Assembly (NCBI RefSeq): GCF_021155775.2
Contig: NC_060235.2
Span: forward strand, 36,806,607-36,870,606
Length of the DNA: 64,000 nt
Direction: 5' to 3'
Source: Neodiprion pinetum
Taxonomy: Eukaryota > Arthropoda > Insecta > Hymenoptera > Diprionidae
Positions 29,488 to 42,628 of the stretch are shown here, one piece after another (position 1 is the stretch's first letter; every line of letters starts with the position of its first letter). Made by a program: the position numbers and the translations under genes. The notes under the pieces were generated by a model. It was not told the origin of the DNA. It saw only the letters and a program-made list of their open reading frames with translations, and did not search any database.

Positions 29488-30065
29488 ACGAAATTCTTCG
29501 TAAGAACCGCCTATCTGTTTAGAATCTTCGATATATAATATTAACACATTGTTGACCGGCAATTATTTTCAGAATTTATCTCGTGTTACCGGCTATTCGC
29601 GAAAGAAAACCGCATCGATCGCGAGTCAACTCGTGATCGGTCAACAATGTCTTATTTTGCGATTTTTTCAAGCCATCTTTTTTGGTCGGTCTAATCGAGA
29701 TGACGTAGATCAGTGTTCGATATTATACACATTTCAGAAAGTGAACCAGAACATGAAAGAGGAAAGAACTGGGAGAGAGTGAACGTATAGAAACCACTCT
29801 AACCCTCGGTTATTTTTTAAAATCGTTCTCTCCGCTGTGGCTGCCTTCGCCCAAGCGAATCCAAGACTACCTCCAAGTTACACTTTTCCTCCATTACGGT
29901 GACACCCCCGAGGTTGCCTGGGTCAAGGTCGAGAACGCCATTGCCCACGTCAACGAGAGGACGATCCTTGCCAATGAGGTTGCCGGCCGGTATCCCCCCC
30001 CTTCCTGCAACCCTTACACCGGCTACTGCGCACCCTTTGACTCCTCCGACGTGTCCGAATGGTAA
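29488..30065 (+). pseudogene. Pseudogene copy of the DTPEV cuticle gene
   Basis: Collinear with 27298-28202. The first exon reads ACG AAA TTC TTC followed by GTAAGA, so the start codon is lost. The second-exon junction has TTTTTTAAAATCG where the intact gene has TTTTTTCAGATCG, so the acceptor is lost. The coding part is shortened by an internal deletion that keeps one DTPEVA motif with a damaged context, and it ends at the equivalent TGG TAA. Similarity to the parent extends upstream (near 29690 against 27480) and downstream past 30300, so this is a segmental DNA duplication and not a retrocopy. Confidence 0.85.
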
Positions 30066-32236
30066 TCGGGCCCCGATTATTGCCGTTGCTTATTATACTG
30101 GAAATGTTCCTTCCGGGCGCTAGTCGCCGCAACTGTATATAACATGCACTATTTGCTAAGATTTTTTTTATCGACTCACCTATATCGTGTTGTTCAGCTA
30201 CGATAAATAATATTTCAAACTTACCGATGTGTGATTAGTTTCTTCTCATACCTTGATATGTGGCTGGGGAAGCTTAAGCTTTACAATCTTACAATTAACA
30301 TGTAATTAAACTTTGACTTGTATAAGGTACCGATCAGGCGTATTGATGTCTTACACTAAGGTGAATATAGTTTTGGATCAATTTTTTGATACGTGGCATC
30401 GGCGAGCTTAACGAGAGGACATGTTGAAATCAGCTTTTGAGTAATCCACCCAGCTTTGATTTTCGAGAGATCAACTTCTGTAAAGCGTGACGCAAAATGA
30501 AAAAGTGAAAATCATCATCCAAATTCGTAGTTATCCTGTGTCACGAAATTCTTAGATTCAGTTTGTCTGTCTCTGTGAAATTAGGCCGTGCAAGACTAAT
30601 TGCCAGATCAAAGATTAACGTACAAAAAGAAATGAGCAAATCACGGTGAGCAAAATATAAGAGGAAAGAGAGAAACCGATAAATCGAAACAAGGACAGCT
30701 TGACGAGAGGAAAGAAAACAGTGAGGAGGAAGGTAGTTCAATGGCAGTGACCCTATATAGAGATGTGGGTATATTTATAGTACATCCTGCGATGTGGGAA
30801 TAGATCGGGGATAGAAAAAGGCAGCTAGTAGTAAATAAAGAAAAAGAAACAACATTAACCACGCTTGTTAATATGGTCACTTGTCTTTCCACGCCTGGAT
30901 CGTGCCGCTATTGTCATTTCGTGTTACAAAGGCTGTAGCTGAGTTCCCAACGTCGAATCTCATTCGCCTGGACTTGGTTCGGACTCTGGTGTGCCGCCTT
31001 ATTTGACTTTATCTGCAATAAATACAAACCGTCGTTACGGACTGATATGAATCTGTACACTAGATAATTGGCGAACACGTATTTCGAAACGGTGCGAATT
31101 TTTGCCGCGAAAACAAGATTTATTTTTTTTTGGCAGTGCATGGCCATTTATACGAGCTGTTAGTTTATGCTGGAACTAACAAAAAGATTGAATCGATATT
31201 TTGAGAGACAATACTTGACGGTTTCTTACTCTCGCGGATCGGTTATAAGGTATTATCACCGTATTCGCACAACAAGAAACAACTGCGTAGGTATCACATT
31301 GTCGAATATAAATCGAGCACGGCATCGACTGTAAAATTAACAACGTCGCATAAAATTTATTAAATTCCGCAACCATTGGCCATTATTCAAATATCCCGGT
31401 ATGATAATTTGCATGAAAAATACGCGGACACGATTCGAAAATCAGCCGACATCGTAAGCGCGCCGCGCGAGTGATCGGATAGTCAATTTTGGTTTTTCTA
31501 ACGCGGAAGTTCGCGCCGTATCTACCGACGAGAGTGATATTCGCCGAGCGTCGATTAGTCGGATTAAAAATTTCAAATGAATTATAATCGTGCATCTACT
31601 CTCCCGTTCTACCTGGGCGTGGGTATATTATCTCTACCAGATTAACCGGCGATGCGAGGGTAAACGGTGAACCGACCGGGCGACCGCGAGGCGAGCACTC
31701 GATCTATTTTAAGGACTCGACGTGCACGCATACACGTACGCTTTATCACCGAGGGGGACTTGTATTCCGCGGTCTCTCTCCGCGCATCGCAATTCGCACG
31801 AATAAAACAGCGCAAACGACGAAACAGCCGCAGCCCGCCGATAGCGAGCGTCTAGGACGGCTGGAAAAATCTGCAGTAACGAAAGGATCCGCGACGCAAC
31901 GCCGACATATTAGGACACAGATGAACAAGGACGCAGGGGGAAACCGCCCGCGGAATTCGCGATATCGAGCCTTTGCCCGCGGAGTAAACGCGCGCGGCAA
32001 AAACCCGCACCTCCGATGGGACAAGTCGGCGATCGTTCGAGTATTTTGAACTTGGCGTCGACCTTGCGGGGCCGGCGTTACAACCTGTTCTCTCCGACGG
32101 GCGTGTATGTTATAGTTCCATCCTCGTCTCATCTGGTTTACAAATTCGCAATAAAAAGACGAGCAGATGCGTTGCCCGAAGGGCGTGGCGATCAGCCCCG
32201 TCCTCTTCTCCGGCGGCCGGGACACCACCGGGTGCC
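30066..32236. other. Intergenic region before the RR cuticle gene
   Basis: The first 350 bp is the decayed 3' flank of the duplicated cuticle gene. From about 31400 the sequence becomes GC- and CpG-rich towards the promoter at 32237. Short open frames occur, but none has a recognisable product or splice context. Confidence 0.5.
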
Positions 32237-32244
32237 TATATAAA
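32237..32244 (+). promoter_or_regulatory. TATA box of the RR cuticle gene
   Basis: TATATAAA 97 nt upstream of the four-codon first exon at 32341. It matches the promoter arrangement of the two DTPEV cuticle genes. Confidence 0.75.
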
Positions 32245-32340
32245 GTGTCAGGTGGCATCTCGAGTCGTCAAACGTGTGAATCGGGTCCTCGTATTGTCGC
32301 ACAGAAGCAGCAAATCGTCTCCGAAGATTCGCGTCGCACC

Positions 32341-33565
32341 ATGAAGCTACCGGTTAGGCGATTCGCAAAAGCTGAAGCCTCGCAAGACGGAGTCTTGAAT
32401 CGCCGTTCCTAATTCTCCGGTAATTCCAGGTCCTCCTCTTGTTCGCGGGATTCGCCTACGGCGTCGTCGGCATGCCGTCGGGCCTCGTCCTCGGCTACCA
32501 GGACACCCTGGGCCAGTACAGCTTCGGTTACAGCGCGCCGAGTCAGGCCCGATCGGAAGCTCGATCTCTTGACGGGGTAACCCGAGGATCCTACAGCTAC
32601 GTCGACGCCGCAGGCTTGGTCCAGAGCACGGATTACACAGCCGACGGGGAGCACGGCTTCCGGGTGGCGGCGACGAACCTCCCTCAAGCTCCAGCGCCGG
32701 TTCAGGAGACACCGGAAGTCGCCGCTGCCAGATCTGCGCACCTCAAGGCGCTGGAGCAGGCGGCGCAGGAAGTCCCGCAGGTTCAGCAGGACGCCGACAG
32801 CGTGGTGATTTCGGCGAAAATTGCCACGCCGGAACAGGAAAATCCCGCCAAAGATCAGGCCGAACCGGAGAAGTCGGGCGAAGAGATCATAGTCGAGGCT
32901 GCCGCGCCCGAGGGACAGGTTGGTGAAATACTTTATTTTAAAGTATGTGTAATTACTTGATTACGGGTTACGATTCCGAAGTGGAGATACATCGAGGTTT
33001 CAGTCATTAATTACCTCGCTACCGCCTCGAGATACCTGTATAATTAACCGCTTGAGTTCCAATCCATAATCATTTGTAATCGATCTTGAAATTCCGAAGA
33101 TTTTTGGATCACGACACGACCGAGCTTCGATTCCGAATCTCGGAATTCTAAGACTCACGCGAGCTTTCAACCGTCCAATTTTCTCCCCTTACAGGCATCC
33201 GATGAGTCGCAACCAGCCGCAGCTGTTAATGAGGAGGCTTCGAAGACCGAGAACCAACCCGAGGCACAGGAGAAGCAGAAGGGCCGAACGATCGAGGAGC
33301 CGGTTCTAGCCCCGTGGATCAGTCCGGTGGCGGGATCCCTGCCTGTACCTTTGATCCCGGTGAACTTTGACCTGCCGTCGATCTCCGCCTACTCCGGGCG
33401 GCCTGCGGCCGCCAAGGCCGAGCAAACACTTCCGCAAGCAACGCCCGACCAAGGTCATTACACAAGTACGAGATCAGGCGAGATCGCCGGTCTCAAACTG
33501 GATCGGTCTGCATCCGGCGACACGCCCAGTGACGTGATTGTGTGTTAATTTTTCCGAGAGTGAGT

Positions 33566-33625
<60 letters not shown>

Positions 33626-34345
33626 CACATCCTGAATCCGAGCGTAAACACGCTTCACGCATCAGGCTTAATCGAAGCACGTATAATGTCGTGGATATTT
33701 TTCACTCGTAAATATGACGGTATGGTTCGCGTGCTGTTTAACAGACTGCAGTTTTGAATGGTCGCTTTTTTCCCATATAATTTAGGTACGTTATTATGCC
33801 GAGCCAAGTCGCACTGTCGGATGGAAAAAAAAAGTTTGCGTCTGATTTTTGAACAGGTCTTCTTAGAAAAGGATACTTCGCTGCTGGTGCGAGGGCAAAC
33901 TTTATATTTTGATTCGATCGATCTGGAAACATCCTCGGTAACGATTTCGCGAAAGTTTCATACCTGTTTATACGTCGATTCCATGTTTATTTTCATGCGA
34001 TACCTGATCGTAAATTTCTACTGCACCTGTGTAATTACATGAAAAATTGTCACCCATTTCTAAATAGGACTGATCACGCCGGCTGGTACAACGCTGAAAA
34101 CCTTGCCTGCAGGATCGCACTTTGTTCCTCAAGCTGAGGTTCCGCAGGGTTCTCGATCAGGCGAATCCGCGCCTGTCGTTCCTACGGTCAGCCGGGCAAG
34201 CTCCGCCAGGGAATACGAAATCTATGAAAGACCTGCGGTCTACGCGCCCGTGGGTTCGGTTATCCAACTTCAGGGATACAACCCGACAATCCCATCGTTC
34301 CTGAGATACGCCCCGTTCCCTTACATCGCCTACAACGTTGTGTAA
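32341..34345 (+). CDS. RR-type (chitin-binding) cuticle protein, four coding exons
   Basis: Proposed CDS join: 32341-32352 (ATG AAG CTA CCG), 32430-32918, 33195-33465 and 34068-34345, giving about 349 residues. The signal peptide is MKLP plus VLLLFAGFAYGVVG. Residues about 32-89 carry a Rebers-Riddiford domain (QYSFGYS, then GSYSYVDAAG, VQSTDYTADGEHGF and NLP), which binds chitin. Residues 96-110 then give a DTPEV-like motif, QETPEVAAARSAHLK. The tail is Glu/Pro/Gln-rich, then TPAGTTLKTLPAGSHFVPQ, ending in a hydrophobic Tyr/Pro segment (PSFLRYAPFPYIAYNVV). The exon 3 donor is uncertain: GTACGA at 33466 is preferred, with GTCATT at 33454 the alternative in the same phase. Without the last splice, exon 3 would end at TAA 33546-33548. 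Confidence 0.85.
33570..33623. repeat. (GA)n microsatellite in an intron of the RR cuticle gene
   Basis: About 54 bp of nearly perfect AG dinucleotides between exons 3 and 4, directly after the alternative stop at 33548. GA repeats can bind GAGA-type factors in insects; that role here is inference. Confidence 0.85.
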
Positions 34346-34792
34346 ATCCGTTTAAATTGCCGCTCGCCTTCTTTTCGTCGAGAGCTCGAAATCTGAGGTG
34401 AGAACAGAAGGATCGTCTTTGGCGATTATTTACGCGTTCTTTGACAGGTTTTCGTTTTTGTAAAGAAAGAATAGTTATTTGACACCTTGATTTGCCTTTG
34501 TTGTTTCAGAATACTCGGCAAGAGGAGTCGGACATTTTTTTGCAGACTTCGGACGGCGAGGCAGATTTTCACATCCGACGCAAGATTAATGGAATTCTCC
34601 AACGTCCTCGCGATTTCGGTTCGACGAGCTTCGGGAAGGAATTGTTTAATCCATCGATAATATATTGCGACTGTCGATTAGGATACTCTATTCTCTTTAC
34701 CCCTATATGCATAATTATAGTTACACATACTACACTATGGTTAACGGGGAATTAAATGCGTTGTTACTAAATAAGCAACGAATTAAAATAAA
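34346..34792 (+). other. 3' UTR of the RR cuticle gene, with a probable intron
   Basis: After the stop at 34345 a strong donor (TCTGAG, then GTGAGA) lies at 34398 and a strong acceptor (GTTGTTTCAG) ends at 34509, implying a 112-nt intron in the 3' UTR. AATAAA at 34787-34792 is a plausible end. The donor is 52 nt past the stop, at the border of the usual nonsense-mediated-decay rule. Confidence 0.45.
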
Positions 34793-37700
34793 CGAATCAA
34801 ACATTAGAGTAGCAGGAAAAAAGATTAAAAATCGATACGTACCCGGCCCACTTAAAAGTCATGTCACTCTGTTTTCAGCGCGTAACACAAATCAATCACA
34901 TTGTACGCCTGCAGATTGATTTTTTCTTCAACCTGTCCGACTTGCTTGTACGGCTGTATAACGATGAAAAAAATAAAAGGTGCGATTTGCTAAAATTCAT
35001 TAATGGTTTCTTTCACCTTTCCAATTTGTTTTTCCTGACGGTTTCGTCCCAGCTCCTCTTCGTTAAAATTATCCTCAGGGTGGAAATTGTTCCTGGCTCG
35101 TTTCAACATCGTGTAGAACAATGTCGGGCACGGTATAAAACATGAAAATTTGTTGAGTTTCATTTATTCTTTTTTTATAAAACAACTCAAAATGTGAACA
35201 ATCAAAAGAATTATGGAATATTTGTATGTAATATACATACCTATATGTTTTTATATGTATATATATATATATATTATTATATTTAAATAATAGTATATTA
35301 TTATATAATAATAATAATTATCCTATAATACGTATGTATATAATAATATAGATTTAATACCGTCTATTGTTATTATTATTATTATTATTGTTATTACAGT
35401 AAACCTAAGGATACAAGCTATATGTATTATAAACTGACGTTGAATCTAGAACGTGTAGATATAACATTATAATCTGTATACGATATAACAATGTCATAAT
35501 CCGTATAGGAAATCGTTCAAATTTATCATAAATTTTTCAAACATTTGTCTAAAATACGTCGTCTCGACGCGCGCAATTCAATTACGTAAACACAATCCGA
35601 CCGTGTGTAATACGATAAATTATCACCGCTAATTAATCACGTACAAAAATAAAGTTGAATATATGCGTATAATAGAATAATGATAGTAACAATAATAAGG
35701 AATGTAAAAGTACACAAAATTAGTTACTACTTCAATGCCGATTGATGCCAGCGAAGCTTTGACAATTATTCTTCACCCCTCCTCGCTCACCTGTTCTTAA
35801 TATTTTTATAATTATCCACGGTTTTCAGCGCGTTATACCGTCAGTGATTCGGAAGCTGTTAGAATTTTACTTTTCGGTTCACATATGCATGGGATATACG
35901 CAGATAATATTACATCGTTTATATTTCCCTGCGTTCTACCAGAGTTGGGAGAAATTTTTGCGCTTTCCCAAAAATTTAACCTTTCAATCATTATTATTAT
36001 TATAACTATTATTATTATTATTATTATTAATATTATTATTTTAGTAAGTTTTTCGCAGCTAACGGAATTAGCGGCGCAGGTTATCCTCAAATGGCCAATC
36101 TCGCACTCCCTGACTGGCATCGCATCAGGCTCAAATCGAACTCTTTGATTTATACCTATATTAAAGTGTTTGCAAATGCGCTAGGTATAAAAAATTAATC
36201 GATTAGAATTAAGGAAATCACGGGGTGCTCATATACGCGTCTCGCTCTATTTCACGTAATACTGAAGTTACATTAAGAAATACTAACCGCGATAAACGTA
36301 ATACCTAGATTGATTATCGACTCCTCCATCCTATGTGCCGGCATGTATTTTAATAGATATTATTTATGTATGATCTATATGTATAATGTAGTACACCGCA
36401 AATACATATTTCTCGTGTGCGTCTGTGGTGTTGTAACTGTAATGATAATTTTCTTCTTCAGGTTCGACACGATATTTGGAATAAATCGATAATCGTATAA
36501 ACGTTATATTATCGGATTAGAATCGTTCGCCTATTGCGATACAACTATGGTAGACAGATTATTAATGAGAAATATATCTACTTGTATTCTATATATACCT
36601 ATATATGTATACCATTTCAATAACCAAACATATATATATCCGGATGTTCATGTTTTATTTTCTTTTTCGAAAATCAGGATTAAGTATTATTTTATTTATT
36701 TATTTTACTTTATATATCTCGTCGTGTCATTTTTTTCTCTCACACTATAACATTTGGGCGGTTTTTCCATATAAGTATGTATGTATAGAAGTAATAATTC
36801 TAAAGAAATCAGCTGCGTATCACAGTACAGGCAAGGCGTTTCCAAGTTCTTTTTCTGTCCTGACGTTTTCTACCTTTTCCCCCACTGTAAAAATCAACTC
36901 AAACTCGTCGAATATTCGTCGAAATTAATAATGATTAATCAAATTTTCAGATGCCTGTACGCCGTGAAATTATTCGTATCAGCCTTTTCCGAAATTATTT
37001 CTACGCACGGTCTTTTCTTTCAGGTGAAATTCGCACGTGACGTCATCCCCGGAACACCTGCCTGTACGAACAATTTTCAAATTGCTCAAACTTTGTGCAA
37101 ATATAATTTTCAGTTTTACAATGTTAATTCTCAACAGTATAAATTATAACATAACTTCATATCCGACTTTTCGTCCGATTCCCTATATTATGGTAATTTA
37201 TTTTATATATTACATGTATATGTTATTACAATATTATTATAATAGTAATCTTCCTTTTCTCTTCTTCTCCCATTACGTCTAGATATTAATTTATGTATGT
37301 GTATATATGTATATATATTTATTCATTTATTTATCTATATAATTATATCCAAGTAATAAATATTGATTCACAATTGACTCTAGAATATCTCTGTTGCACC
37401 CTCTCCAACCTGTTTTCCGAAACGCATCGCGTTTTGTGTATGCATATAATATACCTCCATGTATATGCAGGCGTCAAATTTTTCAGGAAGTTATATTGAA
37501 ATTTGAGAAAAAAAGCTGCGTATATATTGGAACGCGATTTTATCATACAGAATGGCGGAAACTTCAAGCAAGCTATCGCCTAACCCGTAATATCTTCAAT
37601 TATGATATTTTATTCGCACCGGAAAAATGTACCGGAGGACATTTCCCGGAAAACCTGCATTCCTTATGTGTTTATCACATACGACTCTAGCTGGATTATT

Positions 37701-39221
37701 GTACATTATATGTTTATTATAAGTTATAAGCTCACGGATTTCGAGACATGATTTTAACTAGGTATATGTTTACGTATTACATAATGTACTAATTTACACA
37801 CCGAGTTCGTGCAGACGATTATATCAACAAGGTATGTACAGAGGAACGAGGTGCATCAAGATACCAAAAGTGCAGATGTAACGATCAGTTGATAACGCGG
37901 TACCGAAACTCTCGAAATCCGTAAAGTGACTGCTAAATCTCAGGCTTCGCCACAACGCAACGCAATGTGTATCCTGTAAAACCAATCCCTCATCCTCATC
38001 CAAAAATCAATTTACGATCTTTCCGCTAATGATCCACAGGCTCGAAGAATATTCGCGGCTCAGAGCTGTGCTCATTATTTTGCCGATTTCCACGCGTGCA
38101 CTTTTCAAATCCTGGCAATAAGCGCAATAATTCGCAACGCGTGTATAAGTTTCTGTTTGTTTTCTTTTCTTTTTTTTCTTTTTGGATTTCCGAGCTGGTG
38201 GAAATATTTCCGGATAACTGACGGACAGAATTAGCAGCGTGAATCTGTTTTAAATAGCGATTTGCGAGCGAAGAAAAAATACGTCTTGGTGTCTACGCGC
38301 GTTAATTTGATTTTCACGGTACTTCTTTGTACGGAGGGATACGCGGGCCTCGGTTGTCGGCATTTACCCATTAGCCGTGTAATTACGATTACACGTATTC
38401 GTCCGGGACAGTTATTACAACAATTTACAACAATAACGAATCGATTGTCATTTGTCAGCTGGGGTTTCGACTAATTGTACGCAGGCATAATAAATTGCCT
38501 TGTAAATTCGTTCGTCGGGAGCAGCTCGATCTTTATCCATTTGAATAGATAAACGGGTTGCGTGTGTGTCAGGCGAATTTACGGACAAGAAATCGTTTTA
38601 GTATATAAATGGTTGCAGGAATTATAACGATCCCCGTAAATGAACAGCGCGATAAATTGACACTCGATGCGTGTGTCTCTAAGCCCGAGGCTCTCGAGCC
38701 AAAACACGATTATAATTGACGGGGGTAAAAAAAAGTTGATCAAATTTTTTCTCATTTCAACACGACGGAGTACGGATTTCGAGGAATTCCTAGAGACAAA
38801 GACAGAGGGAGATAAAAAAGTCAGTGGTAAAAAACTAAAGAATCGCGGCTCGAAGGCGAGCGAGATAAATTCCCCGTCGACGTGGAGGAATATGTTTGCA
38901 TAAATCGATTAGAAACAGGCACAAGAATACATGGGTAATAAGTGTAACGCGGCGACAACGCAACGCAAAAACCGTGAACGCATTAACGCCGCTTTTCGGT
39001 CTCTCCCTCGGGTCGCAGCTCGCAAACACGGCACCGGACGATTTTCATCGAGATTTTTTTTCCCATTTCTTGGCCTCCGTAAAATTATTATTACAATACA
39101 CGCCGATGTGTTACAATGTTAATTACACAGTACCGCGGTCAAGAAAAGCGTGTGTTACAAAATGCGGAGAGAAATGCCCGGTTTCAGAAATTACTTAATC
39201 GCCATAGTCTCTCTTATTATT

Positions 39222-39246
39222 ACACACACACACACACACACACACA
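39222..39246. repeat. (AC)n microsatellite
   Basis: 25 bp of uninterrupted AC repeats followed by ATATATG. Confidence 0.9.
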
Positions 39247-41953
39247 TATATGTATAACATTTAGTCAAGGTGAAATTCCTGAGAAGGCCGCGTTTTACTC
39301 CGCAGATCAAATCGGTTCTCCGCAGTCTTGCGCATTGTAATCGCACATGGTGATAAAAAATTGATCAATTGTCGAGCAAAAACGAAAGTCCCTCCTCGAT
39401 CCGTTTGGCCGAAGCAAAATGGAGAGTCGTGATCGGTGATCGCCGATCAACGAACCGACCGCGCTCTTCTATTTTCCCAATTTTTCACGCCTCATCTTCT
39501 CCTCGCTCTTCCTTCCACTTCACGATCAGATCACCTCGAGTTTTTGCCCGGCTGACATTGGCCGGGTGATCGACGTGAAAGTGCGAGTCGTTCTGGGCCC
39601 GCCGGCCTCACCGATCCTTCGGGGCCTTACGTCCGCCGGTCCAATTAGGCCGCACTCCGTAGACGTTTACGGAGCCTCCTCAGGGATCTTCGAAGTTCGA
39701 CAACACGAGCTGTCCTCGGGATTTTTAAAGCCGTTCTCAATTCTTTGTAAAGCATCGCGCATGCAGCAATGCTTGGATCGCGGTTCGAGCTCTTCGATTG
39801 GGTCCTTTGTCCGCGATACGAGGTCTCGCCTTTCGATCGCAGGACGCAAAGTACGTGGGAATGAAGATCAATTTTCTGGAGATCGGACATCGCCGCACGT
39901 GAAATTAAACTCGGTTTCTTTTTCTATTTCTGGTTTTTCTTGCTTCTTGTTATTGTTTTTTTTTTTTTTTTTAGTGTACACTGCACACATAGAAAAAGAA
40001 AAGATGTCAAAATGATCGCTTTAATTTCACCTGAAATGATGAAGAGAAAATTTTTCGGTATACACATAACATCAACGTCCGTTAAACAAGAACTCGACGC
40101 TCGTAATTCCGATAGCTTCCGATTAGTTACGTTTCAACGGTACGTATATAAATTATTCCTTCATACCTAACAGAGATTTTTCTGCTATTATTTCTTCTAC
40201 ATAATCACGTAACAATTTTTGTATTAAATAGAGGCGATAACGATATGTGGCGCAACCACGGTGTCAGTGCCTTGTGTTCTAGTCTGATAAATTTCAGCGT
40301 TTAAGCCGGGATTCCCGGGTATAAGGTGTAATATGTACATGCATGGGGGGCTGTTGCACAATTACGGGATCCGATGAAAATGCAATTTTTTCAATTCCTC
40401 GAGCCCGAAACGGCGGGGCGATTTATTTCTTTCTATTTTTTCAATTTCATCGACAAGCCGATTCATCTTAGCTTCGACGCCTAGAACAACGTCAATAAAA
40501 CGATCTGCGGTCAGTAAGATGAGTAAAAAAAAAATTAAAAAAAATAAAAAAAAAGAAAATAAAATGACCCGTGATTATTACGCCGGTTCACACAAGACTC
40601 CACGACTCGTGTTCTCGGCTTTGTGCGCATGCCTGTATGTTTGCCTGTGTAAACTATTAAGATCAGCTCACGCAGAAAGTGATACAAAGTGTAACACACG
40701 TACTCGCGTACACGTGAGTGAATTGTATTTATAGATTGCAGAGGTCGCAAAAAATTCGGACGTGTTTGTCACGAAAGCGAAAGTAGTGCGGAGAGGTAGG
40801 TGGATGGGTGGGTGGGTTGGTTGGTTGGTTGGATGTGAGACGTAAATAAGTGGACGTAAAAAATAAGCGATCGAAGCATAGTTTCGGCGAGGAAAGAAAT
40901 CGAAAGTTTAATCTCTGTACCTGAGGATACAACGTAATTAGTTAGCAGTTGTATTCCTGCACGATGTGCAAATTGCACAGACATAGACCGCGGACGCTAT
41001 GTGCAAGGAAATGGAATTATGTGCAGATTTTTAGTTTCGCAACAAAACCTTGGAGAGGAATATTTTCTTAAACTTTTTGCACGGTCGAGAAAAAAATTTG
41101 TGAAAATCCCGACGGAATGATAGTAAGGTAACAGAGAACTGCAACATCGTTAGTTTATAAATAACGGTGTAACAGGAGAAAGGATGTACAGAGCTCCGAA
41201 ATTTACTTTCGATGTTGCGCAGTCGGATACCGTAAAAAGTTTTTAAAAGAAACTTGCGATTAAACGGGGAAAGAAATTACGACGATCCTGCTGTGAACTC
41301 AACGACGGATCGCAATTTCACTTATTTAACTTCGGTAAAATTTATATTACAGTTACATGTATAACGTATTACGATGTTAGGGACAATTGTAACGAGCGAA
41401 AGTTCGATAATCGACATAATTATGATCCTCGAGAGAATAATCGGATCGTAGATTTTCATCCATCCGACCATCGCGGAAATTCAAATCTCGAAAACACTAC
41501 AATGTCAGGATCTGAAAATAAAAGTGTACAATGGAGACTTTGTTGGTAAGAAAATTAAAAAAAAATTTCTCAATTGTTGCGGAAAGTACGTTGAGACGTG
41601 AGTGTGTCAAAATATTGTTATAAATTAGATGATCAAGGTGTAATTATTCACGTGCGTAGATTTAGATAAATTTTAATAATTTTTTGTTTGTTATTTTTTT
41701 TCCGTTTTTTTTTTTTTTCCTTCATCTTTCAAGGTATTATAATACATATAGTAGCAAAGGATAAGAAGATATAATGATAATGATAATAATGTATAATAAT
41801 GTAGTATAGTACAGACAGACAGGCTACATAGGTATATGGATTAGTAGTAGGTACAAGTATAATAATAATAACAATAATAATGATAATAATAATGATAATG
41901 ATAAAGATAATCATAGTATAGATAGGAAATTATAACGTGATAGTGAGTAGAAG

Positions 41954-42000
41954 ATATAGTATAGTATAGTATAGTATAGTATAGTATAGTATGGTATAGC
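41954..42000. repeat. (TATAG)n pentanucleotide repeat
   Basis: About nine units of TATAG with one G substitution near 41992; it adjoins an AAT/ATG-rich stretch at 41770-41910. Confidence 0.85.
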
Positions 42001-42593
42001 ATAGTATATAGTATAGATATGACAATGATATAAAAGAATAAGTCGCGAATTAGATGCGCGCGAATTAACGGTGATATATTATGTATATTAATCGTTTATA
42101 TGCTTAATTATAATACGTATAATTAAGTATATAAAGCGCGTAATGACCAGATTCGGATTAAAGACGACAAACGGAATGTTTTTGGGATTATTTTGTGTAA
42201 TACAGAAGCTTGTGTCCATGTTTTTTACTGTTATTTGTTTAATTGTTTTTTTTTTTTTTTTCTGTAACGCGGCAAAAATCAACCGGGTCATTACGCCGCG
42301 ATGGATCCTTTTTCGCGAATCGACCGTCCGACGCGCATCAGAATAATTAAGTATGTATAACATGTATTTTTGTATACATGTATTGTAATAATTAACGAGT
42401 CGCAACGCTGTAGATTCTTTGCCAAGCACGCTGCACGGTTACAAATAATATTTTCGTAGATATTATACTACGAAGAAGCGTTCACAGTACGACTTGTTAA
42501 TTAATGCAAATCACATTATTATACAAGCGTCTTAATTGCAACTGATCCGCATTTGTATAAGAGAATAAGATAAATGTCATCCCAACCATATAA

Positions 42594-42625
<32 letters not shown>
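42594..42625. repeat. (TA)n microsatellite
   Basis: 32 bp of alternating TA. Confidence 0.9.

Positions 42626-42628
<3 letters not shown>

Noticed and set aside
31746..32258. 170-codon minus-strand frame upstream of the RR cuticle gene
   Set aside because: Arg/Pro/Ser composition follows the GC-rich promoter region. It overlaps the TATA box on the other strand and has no recognisable domain.
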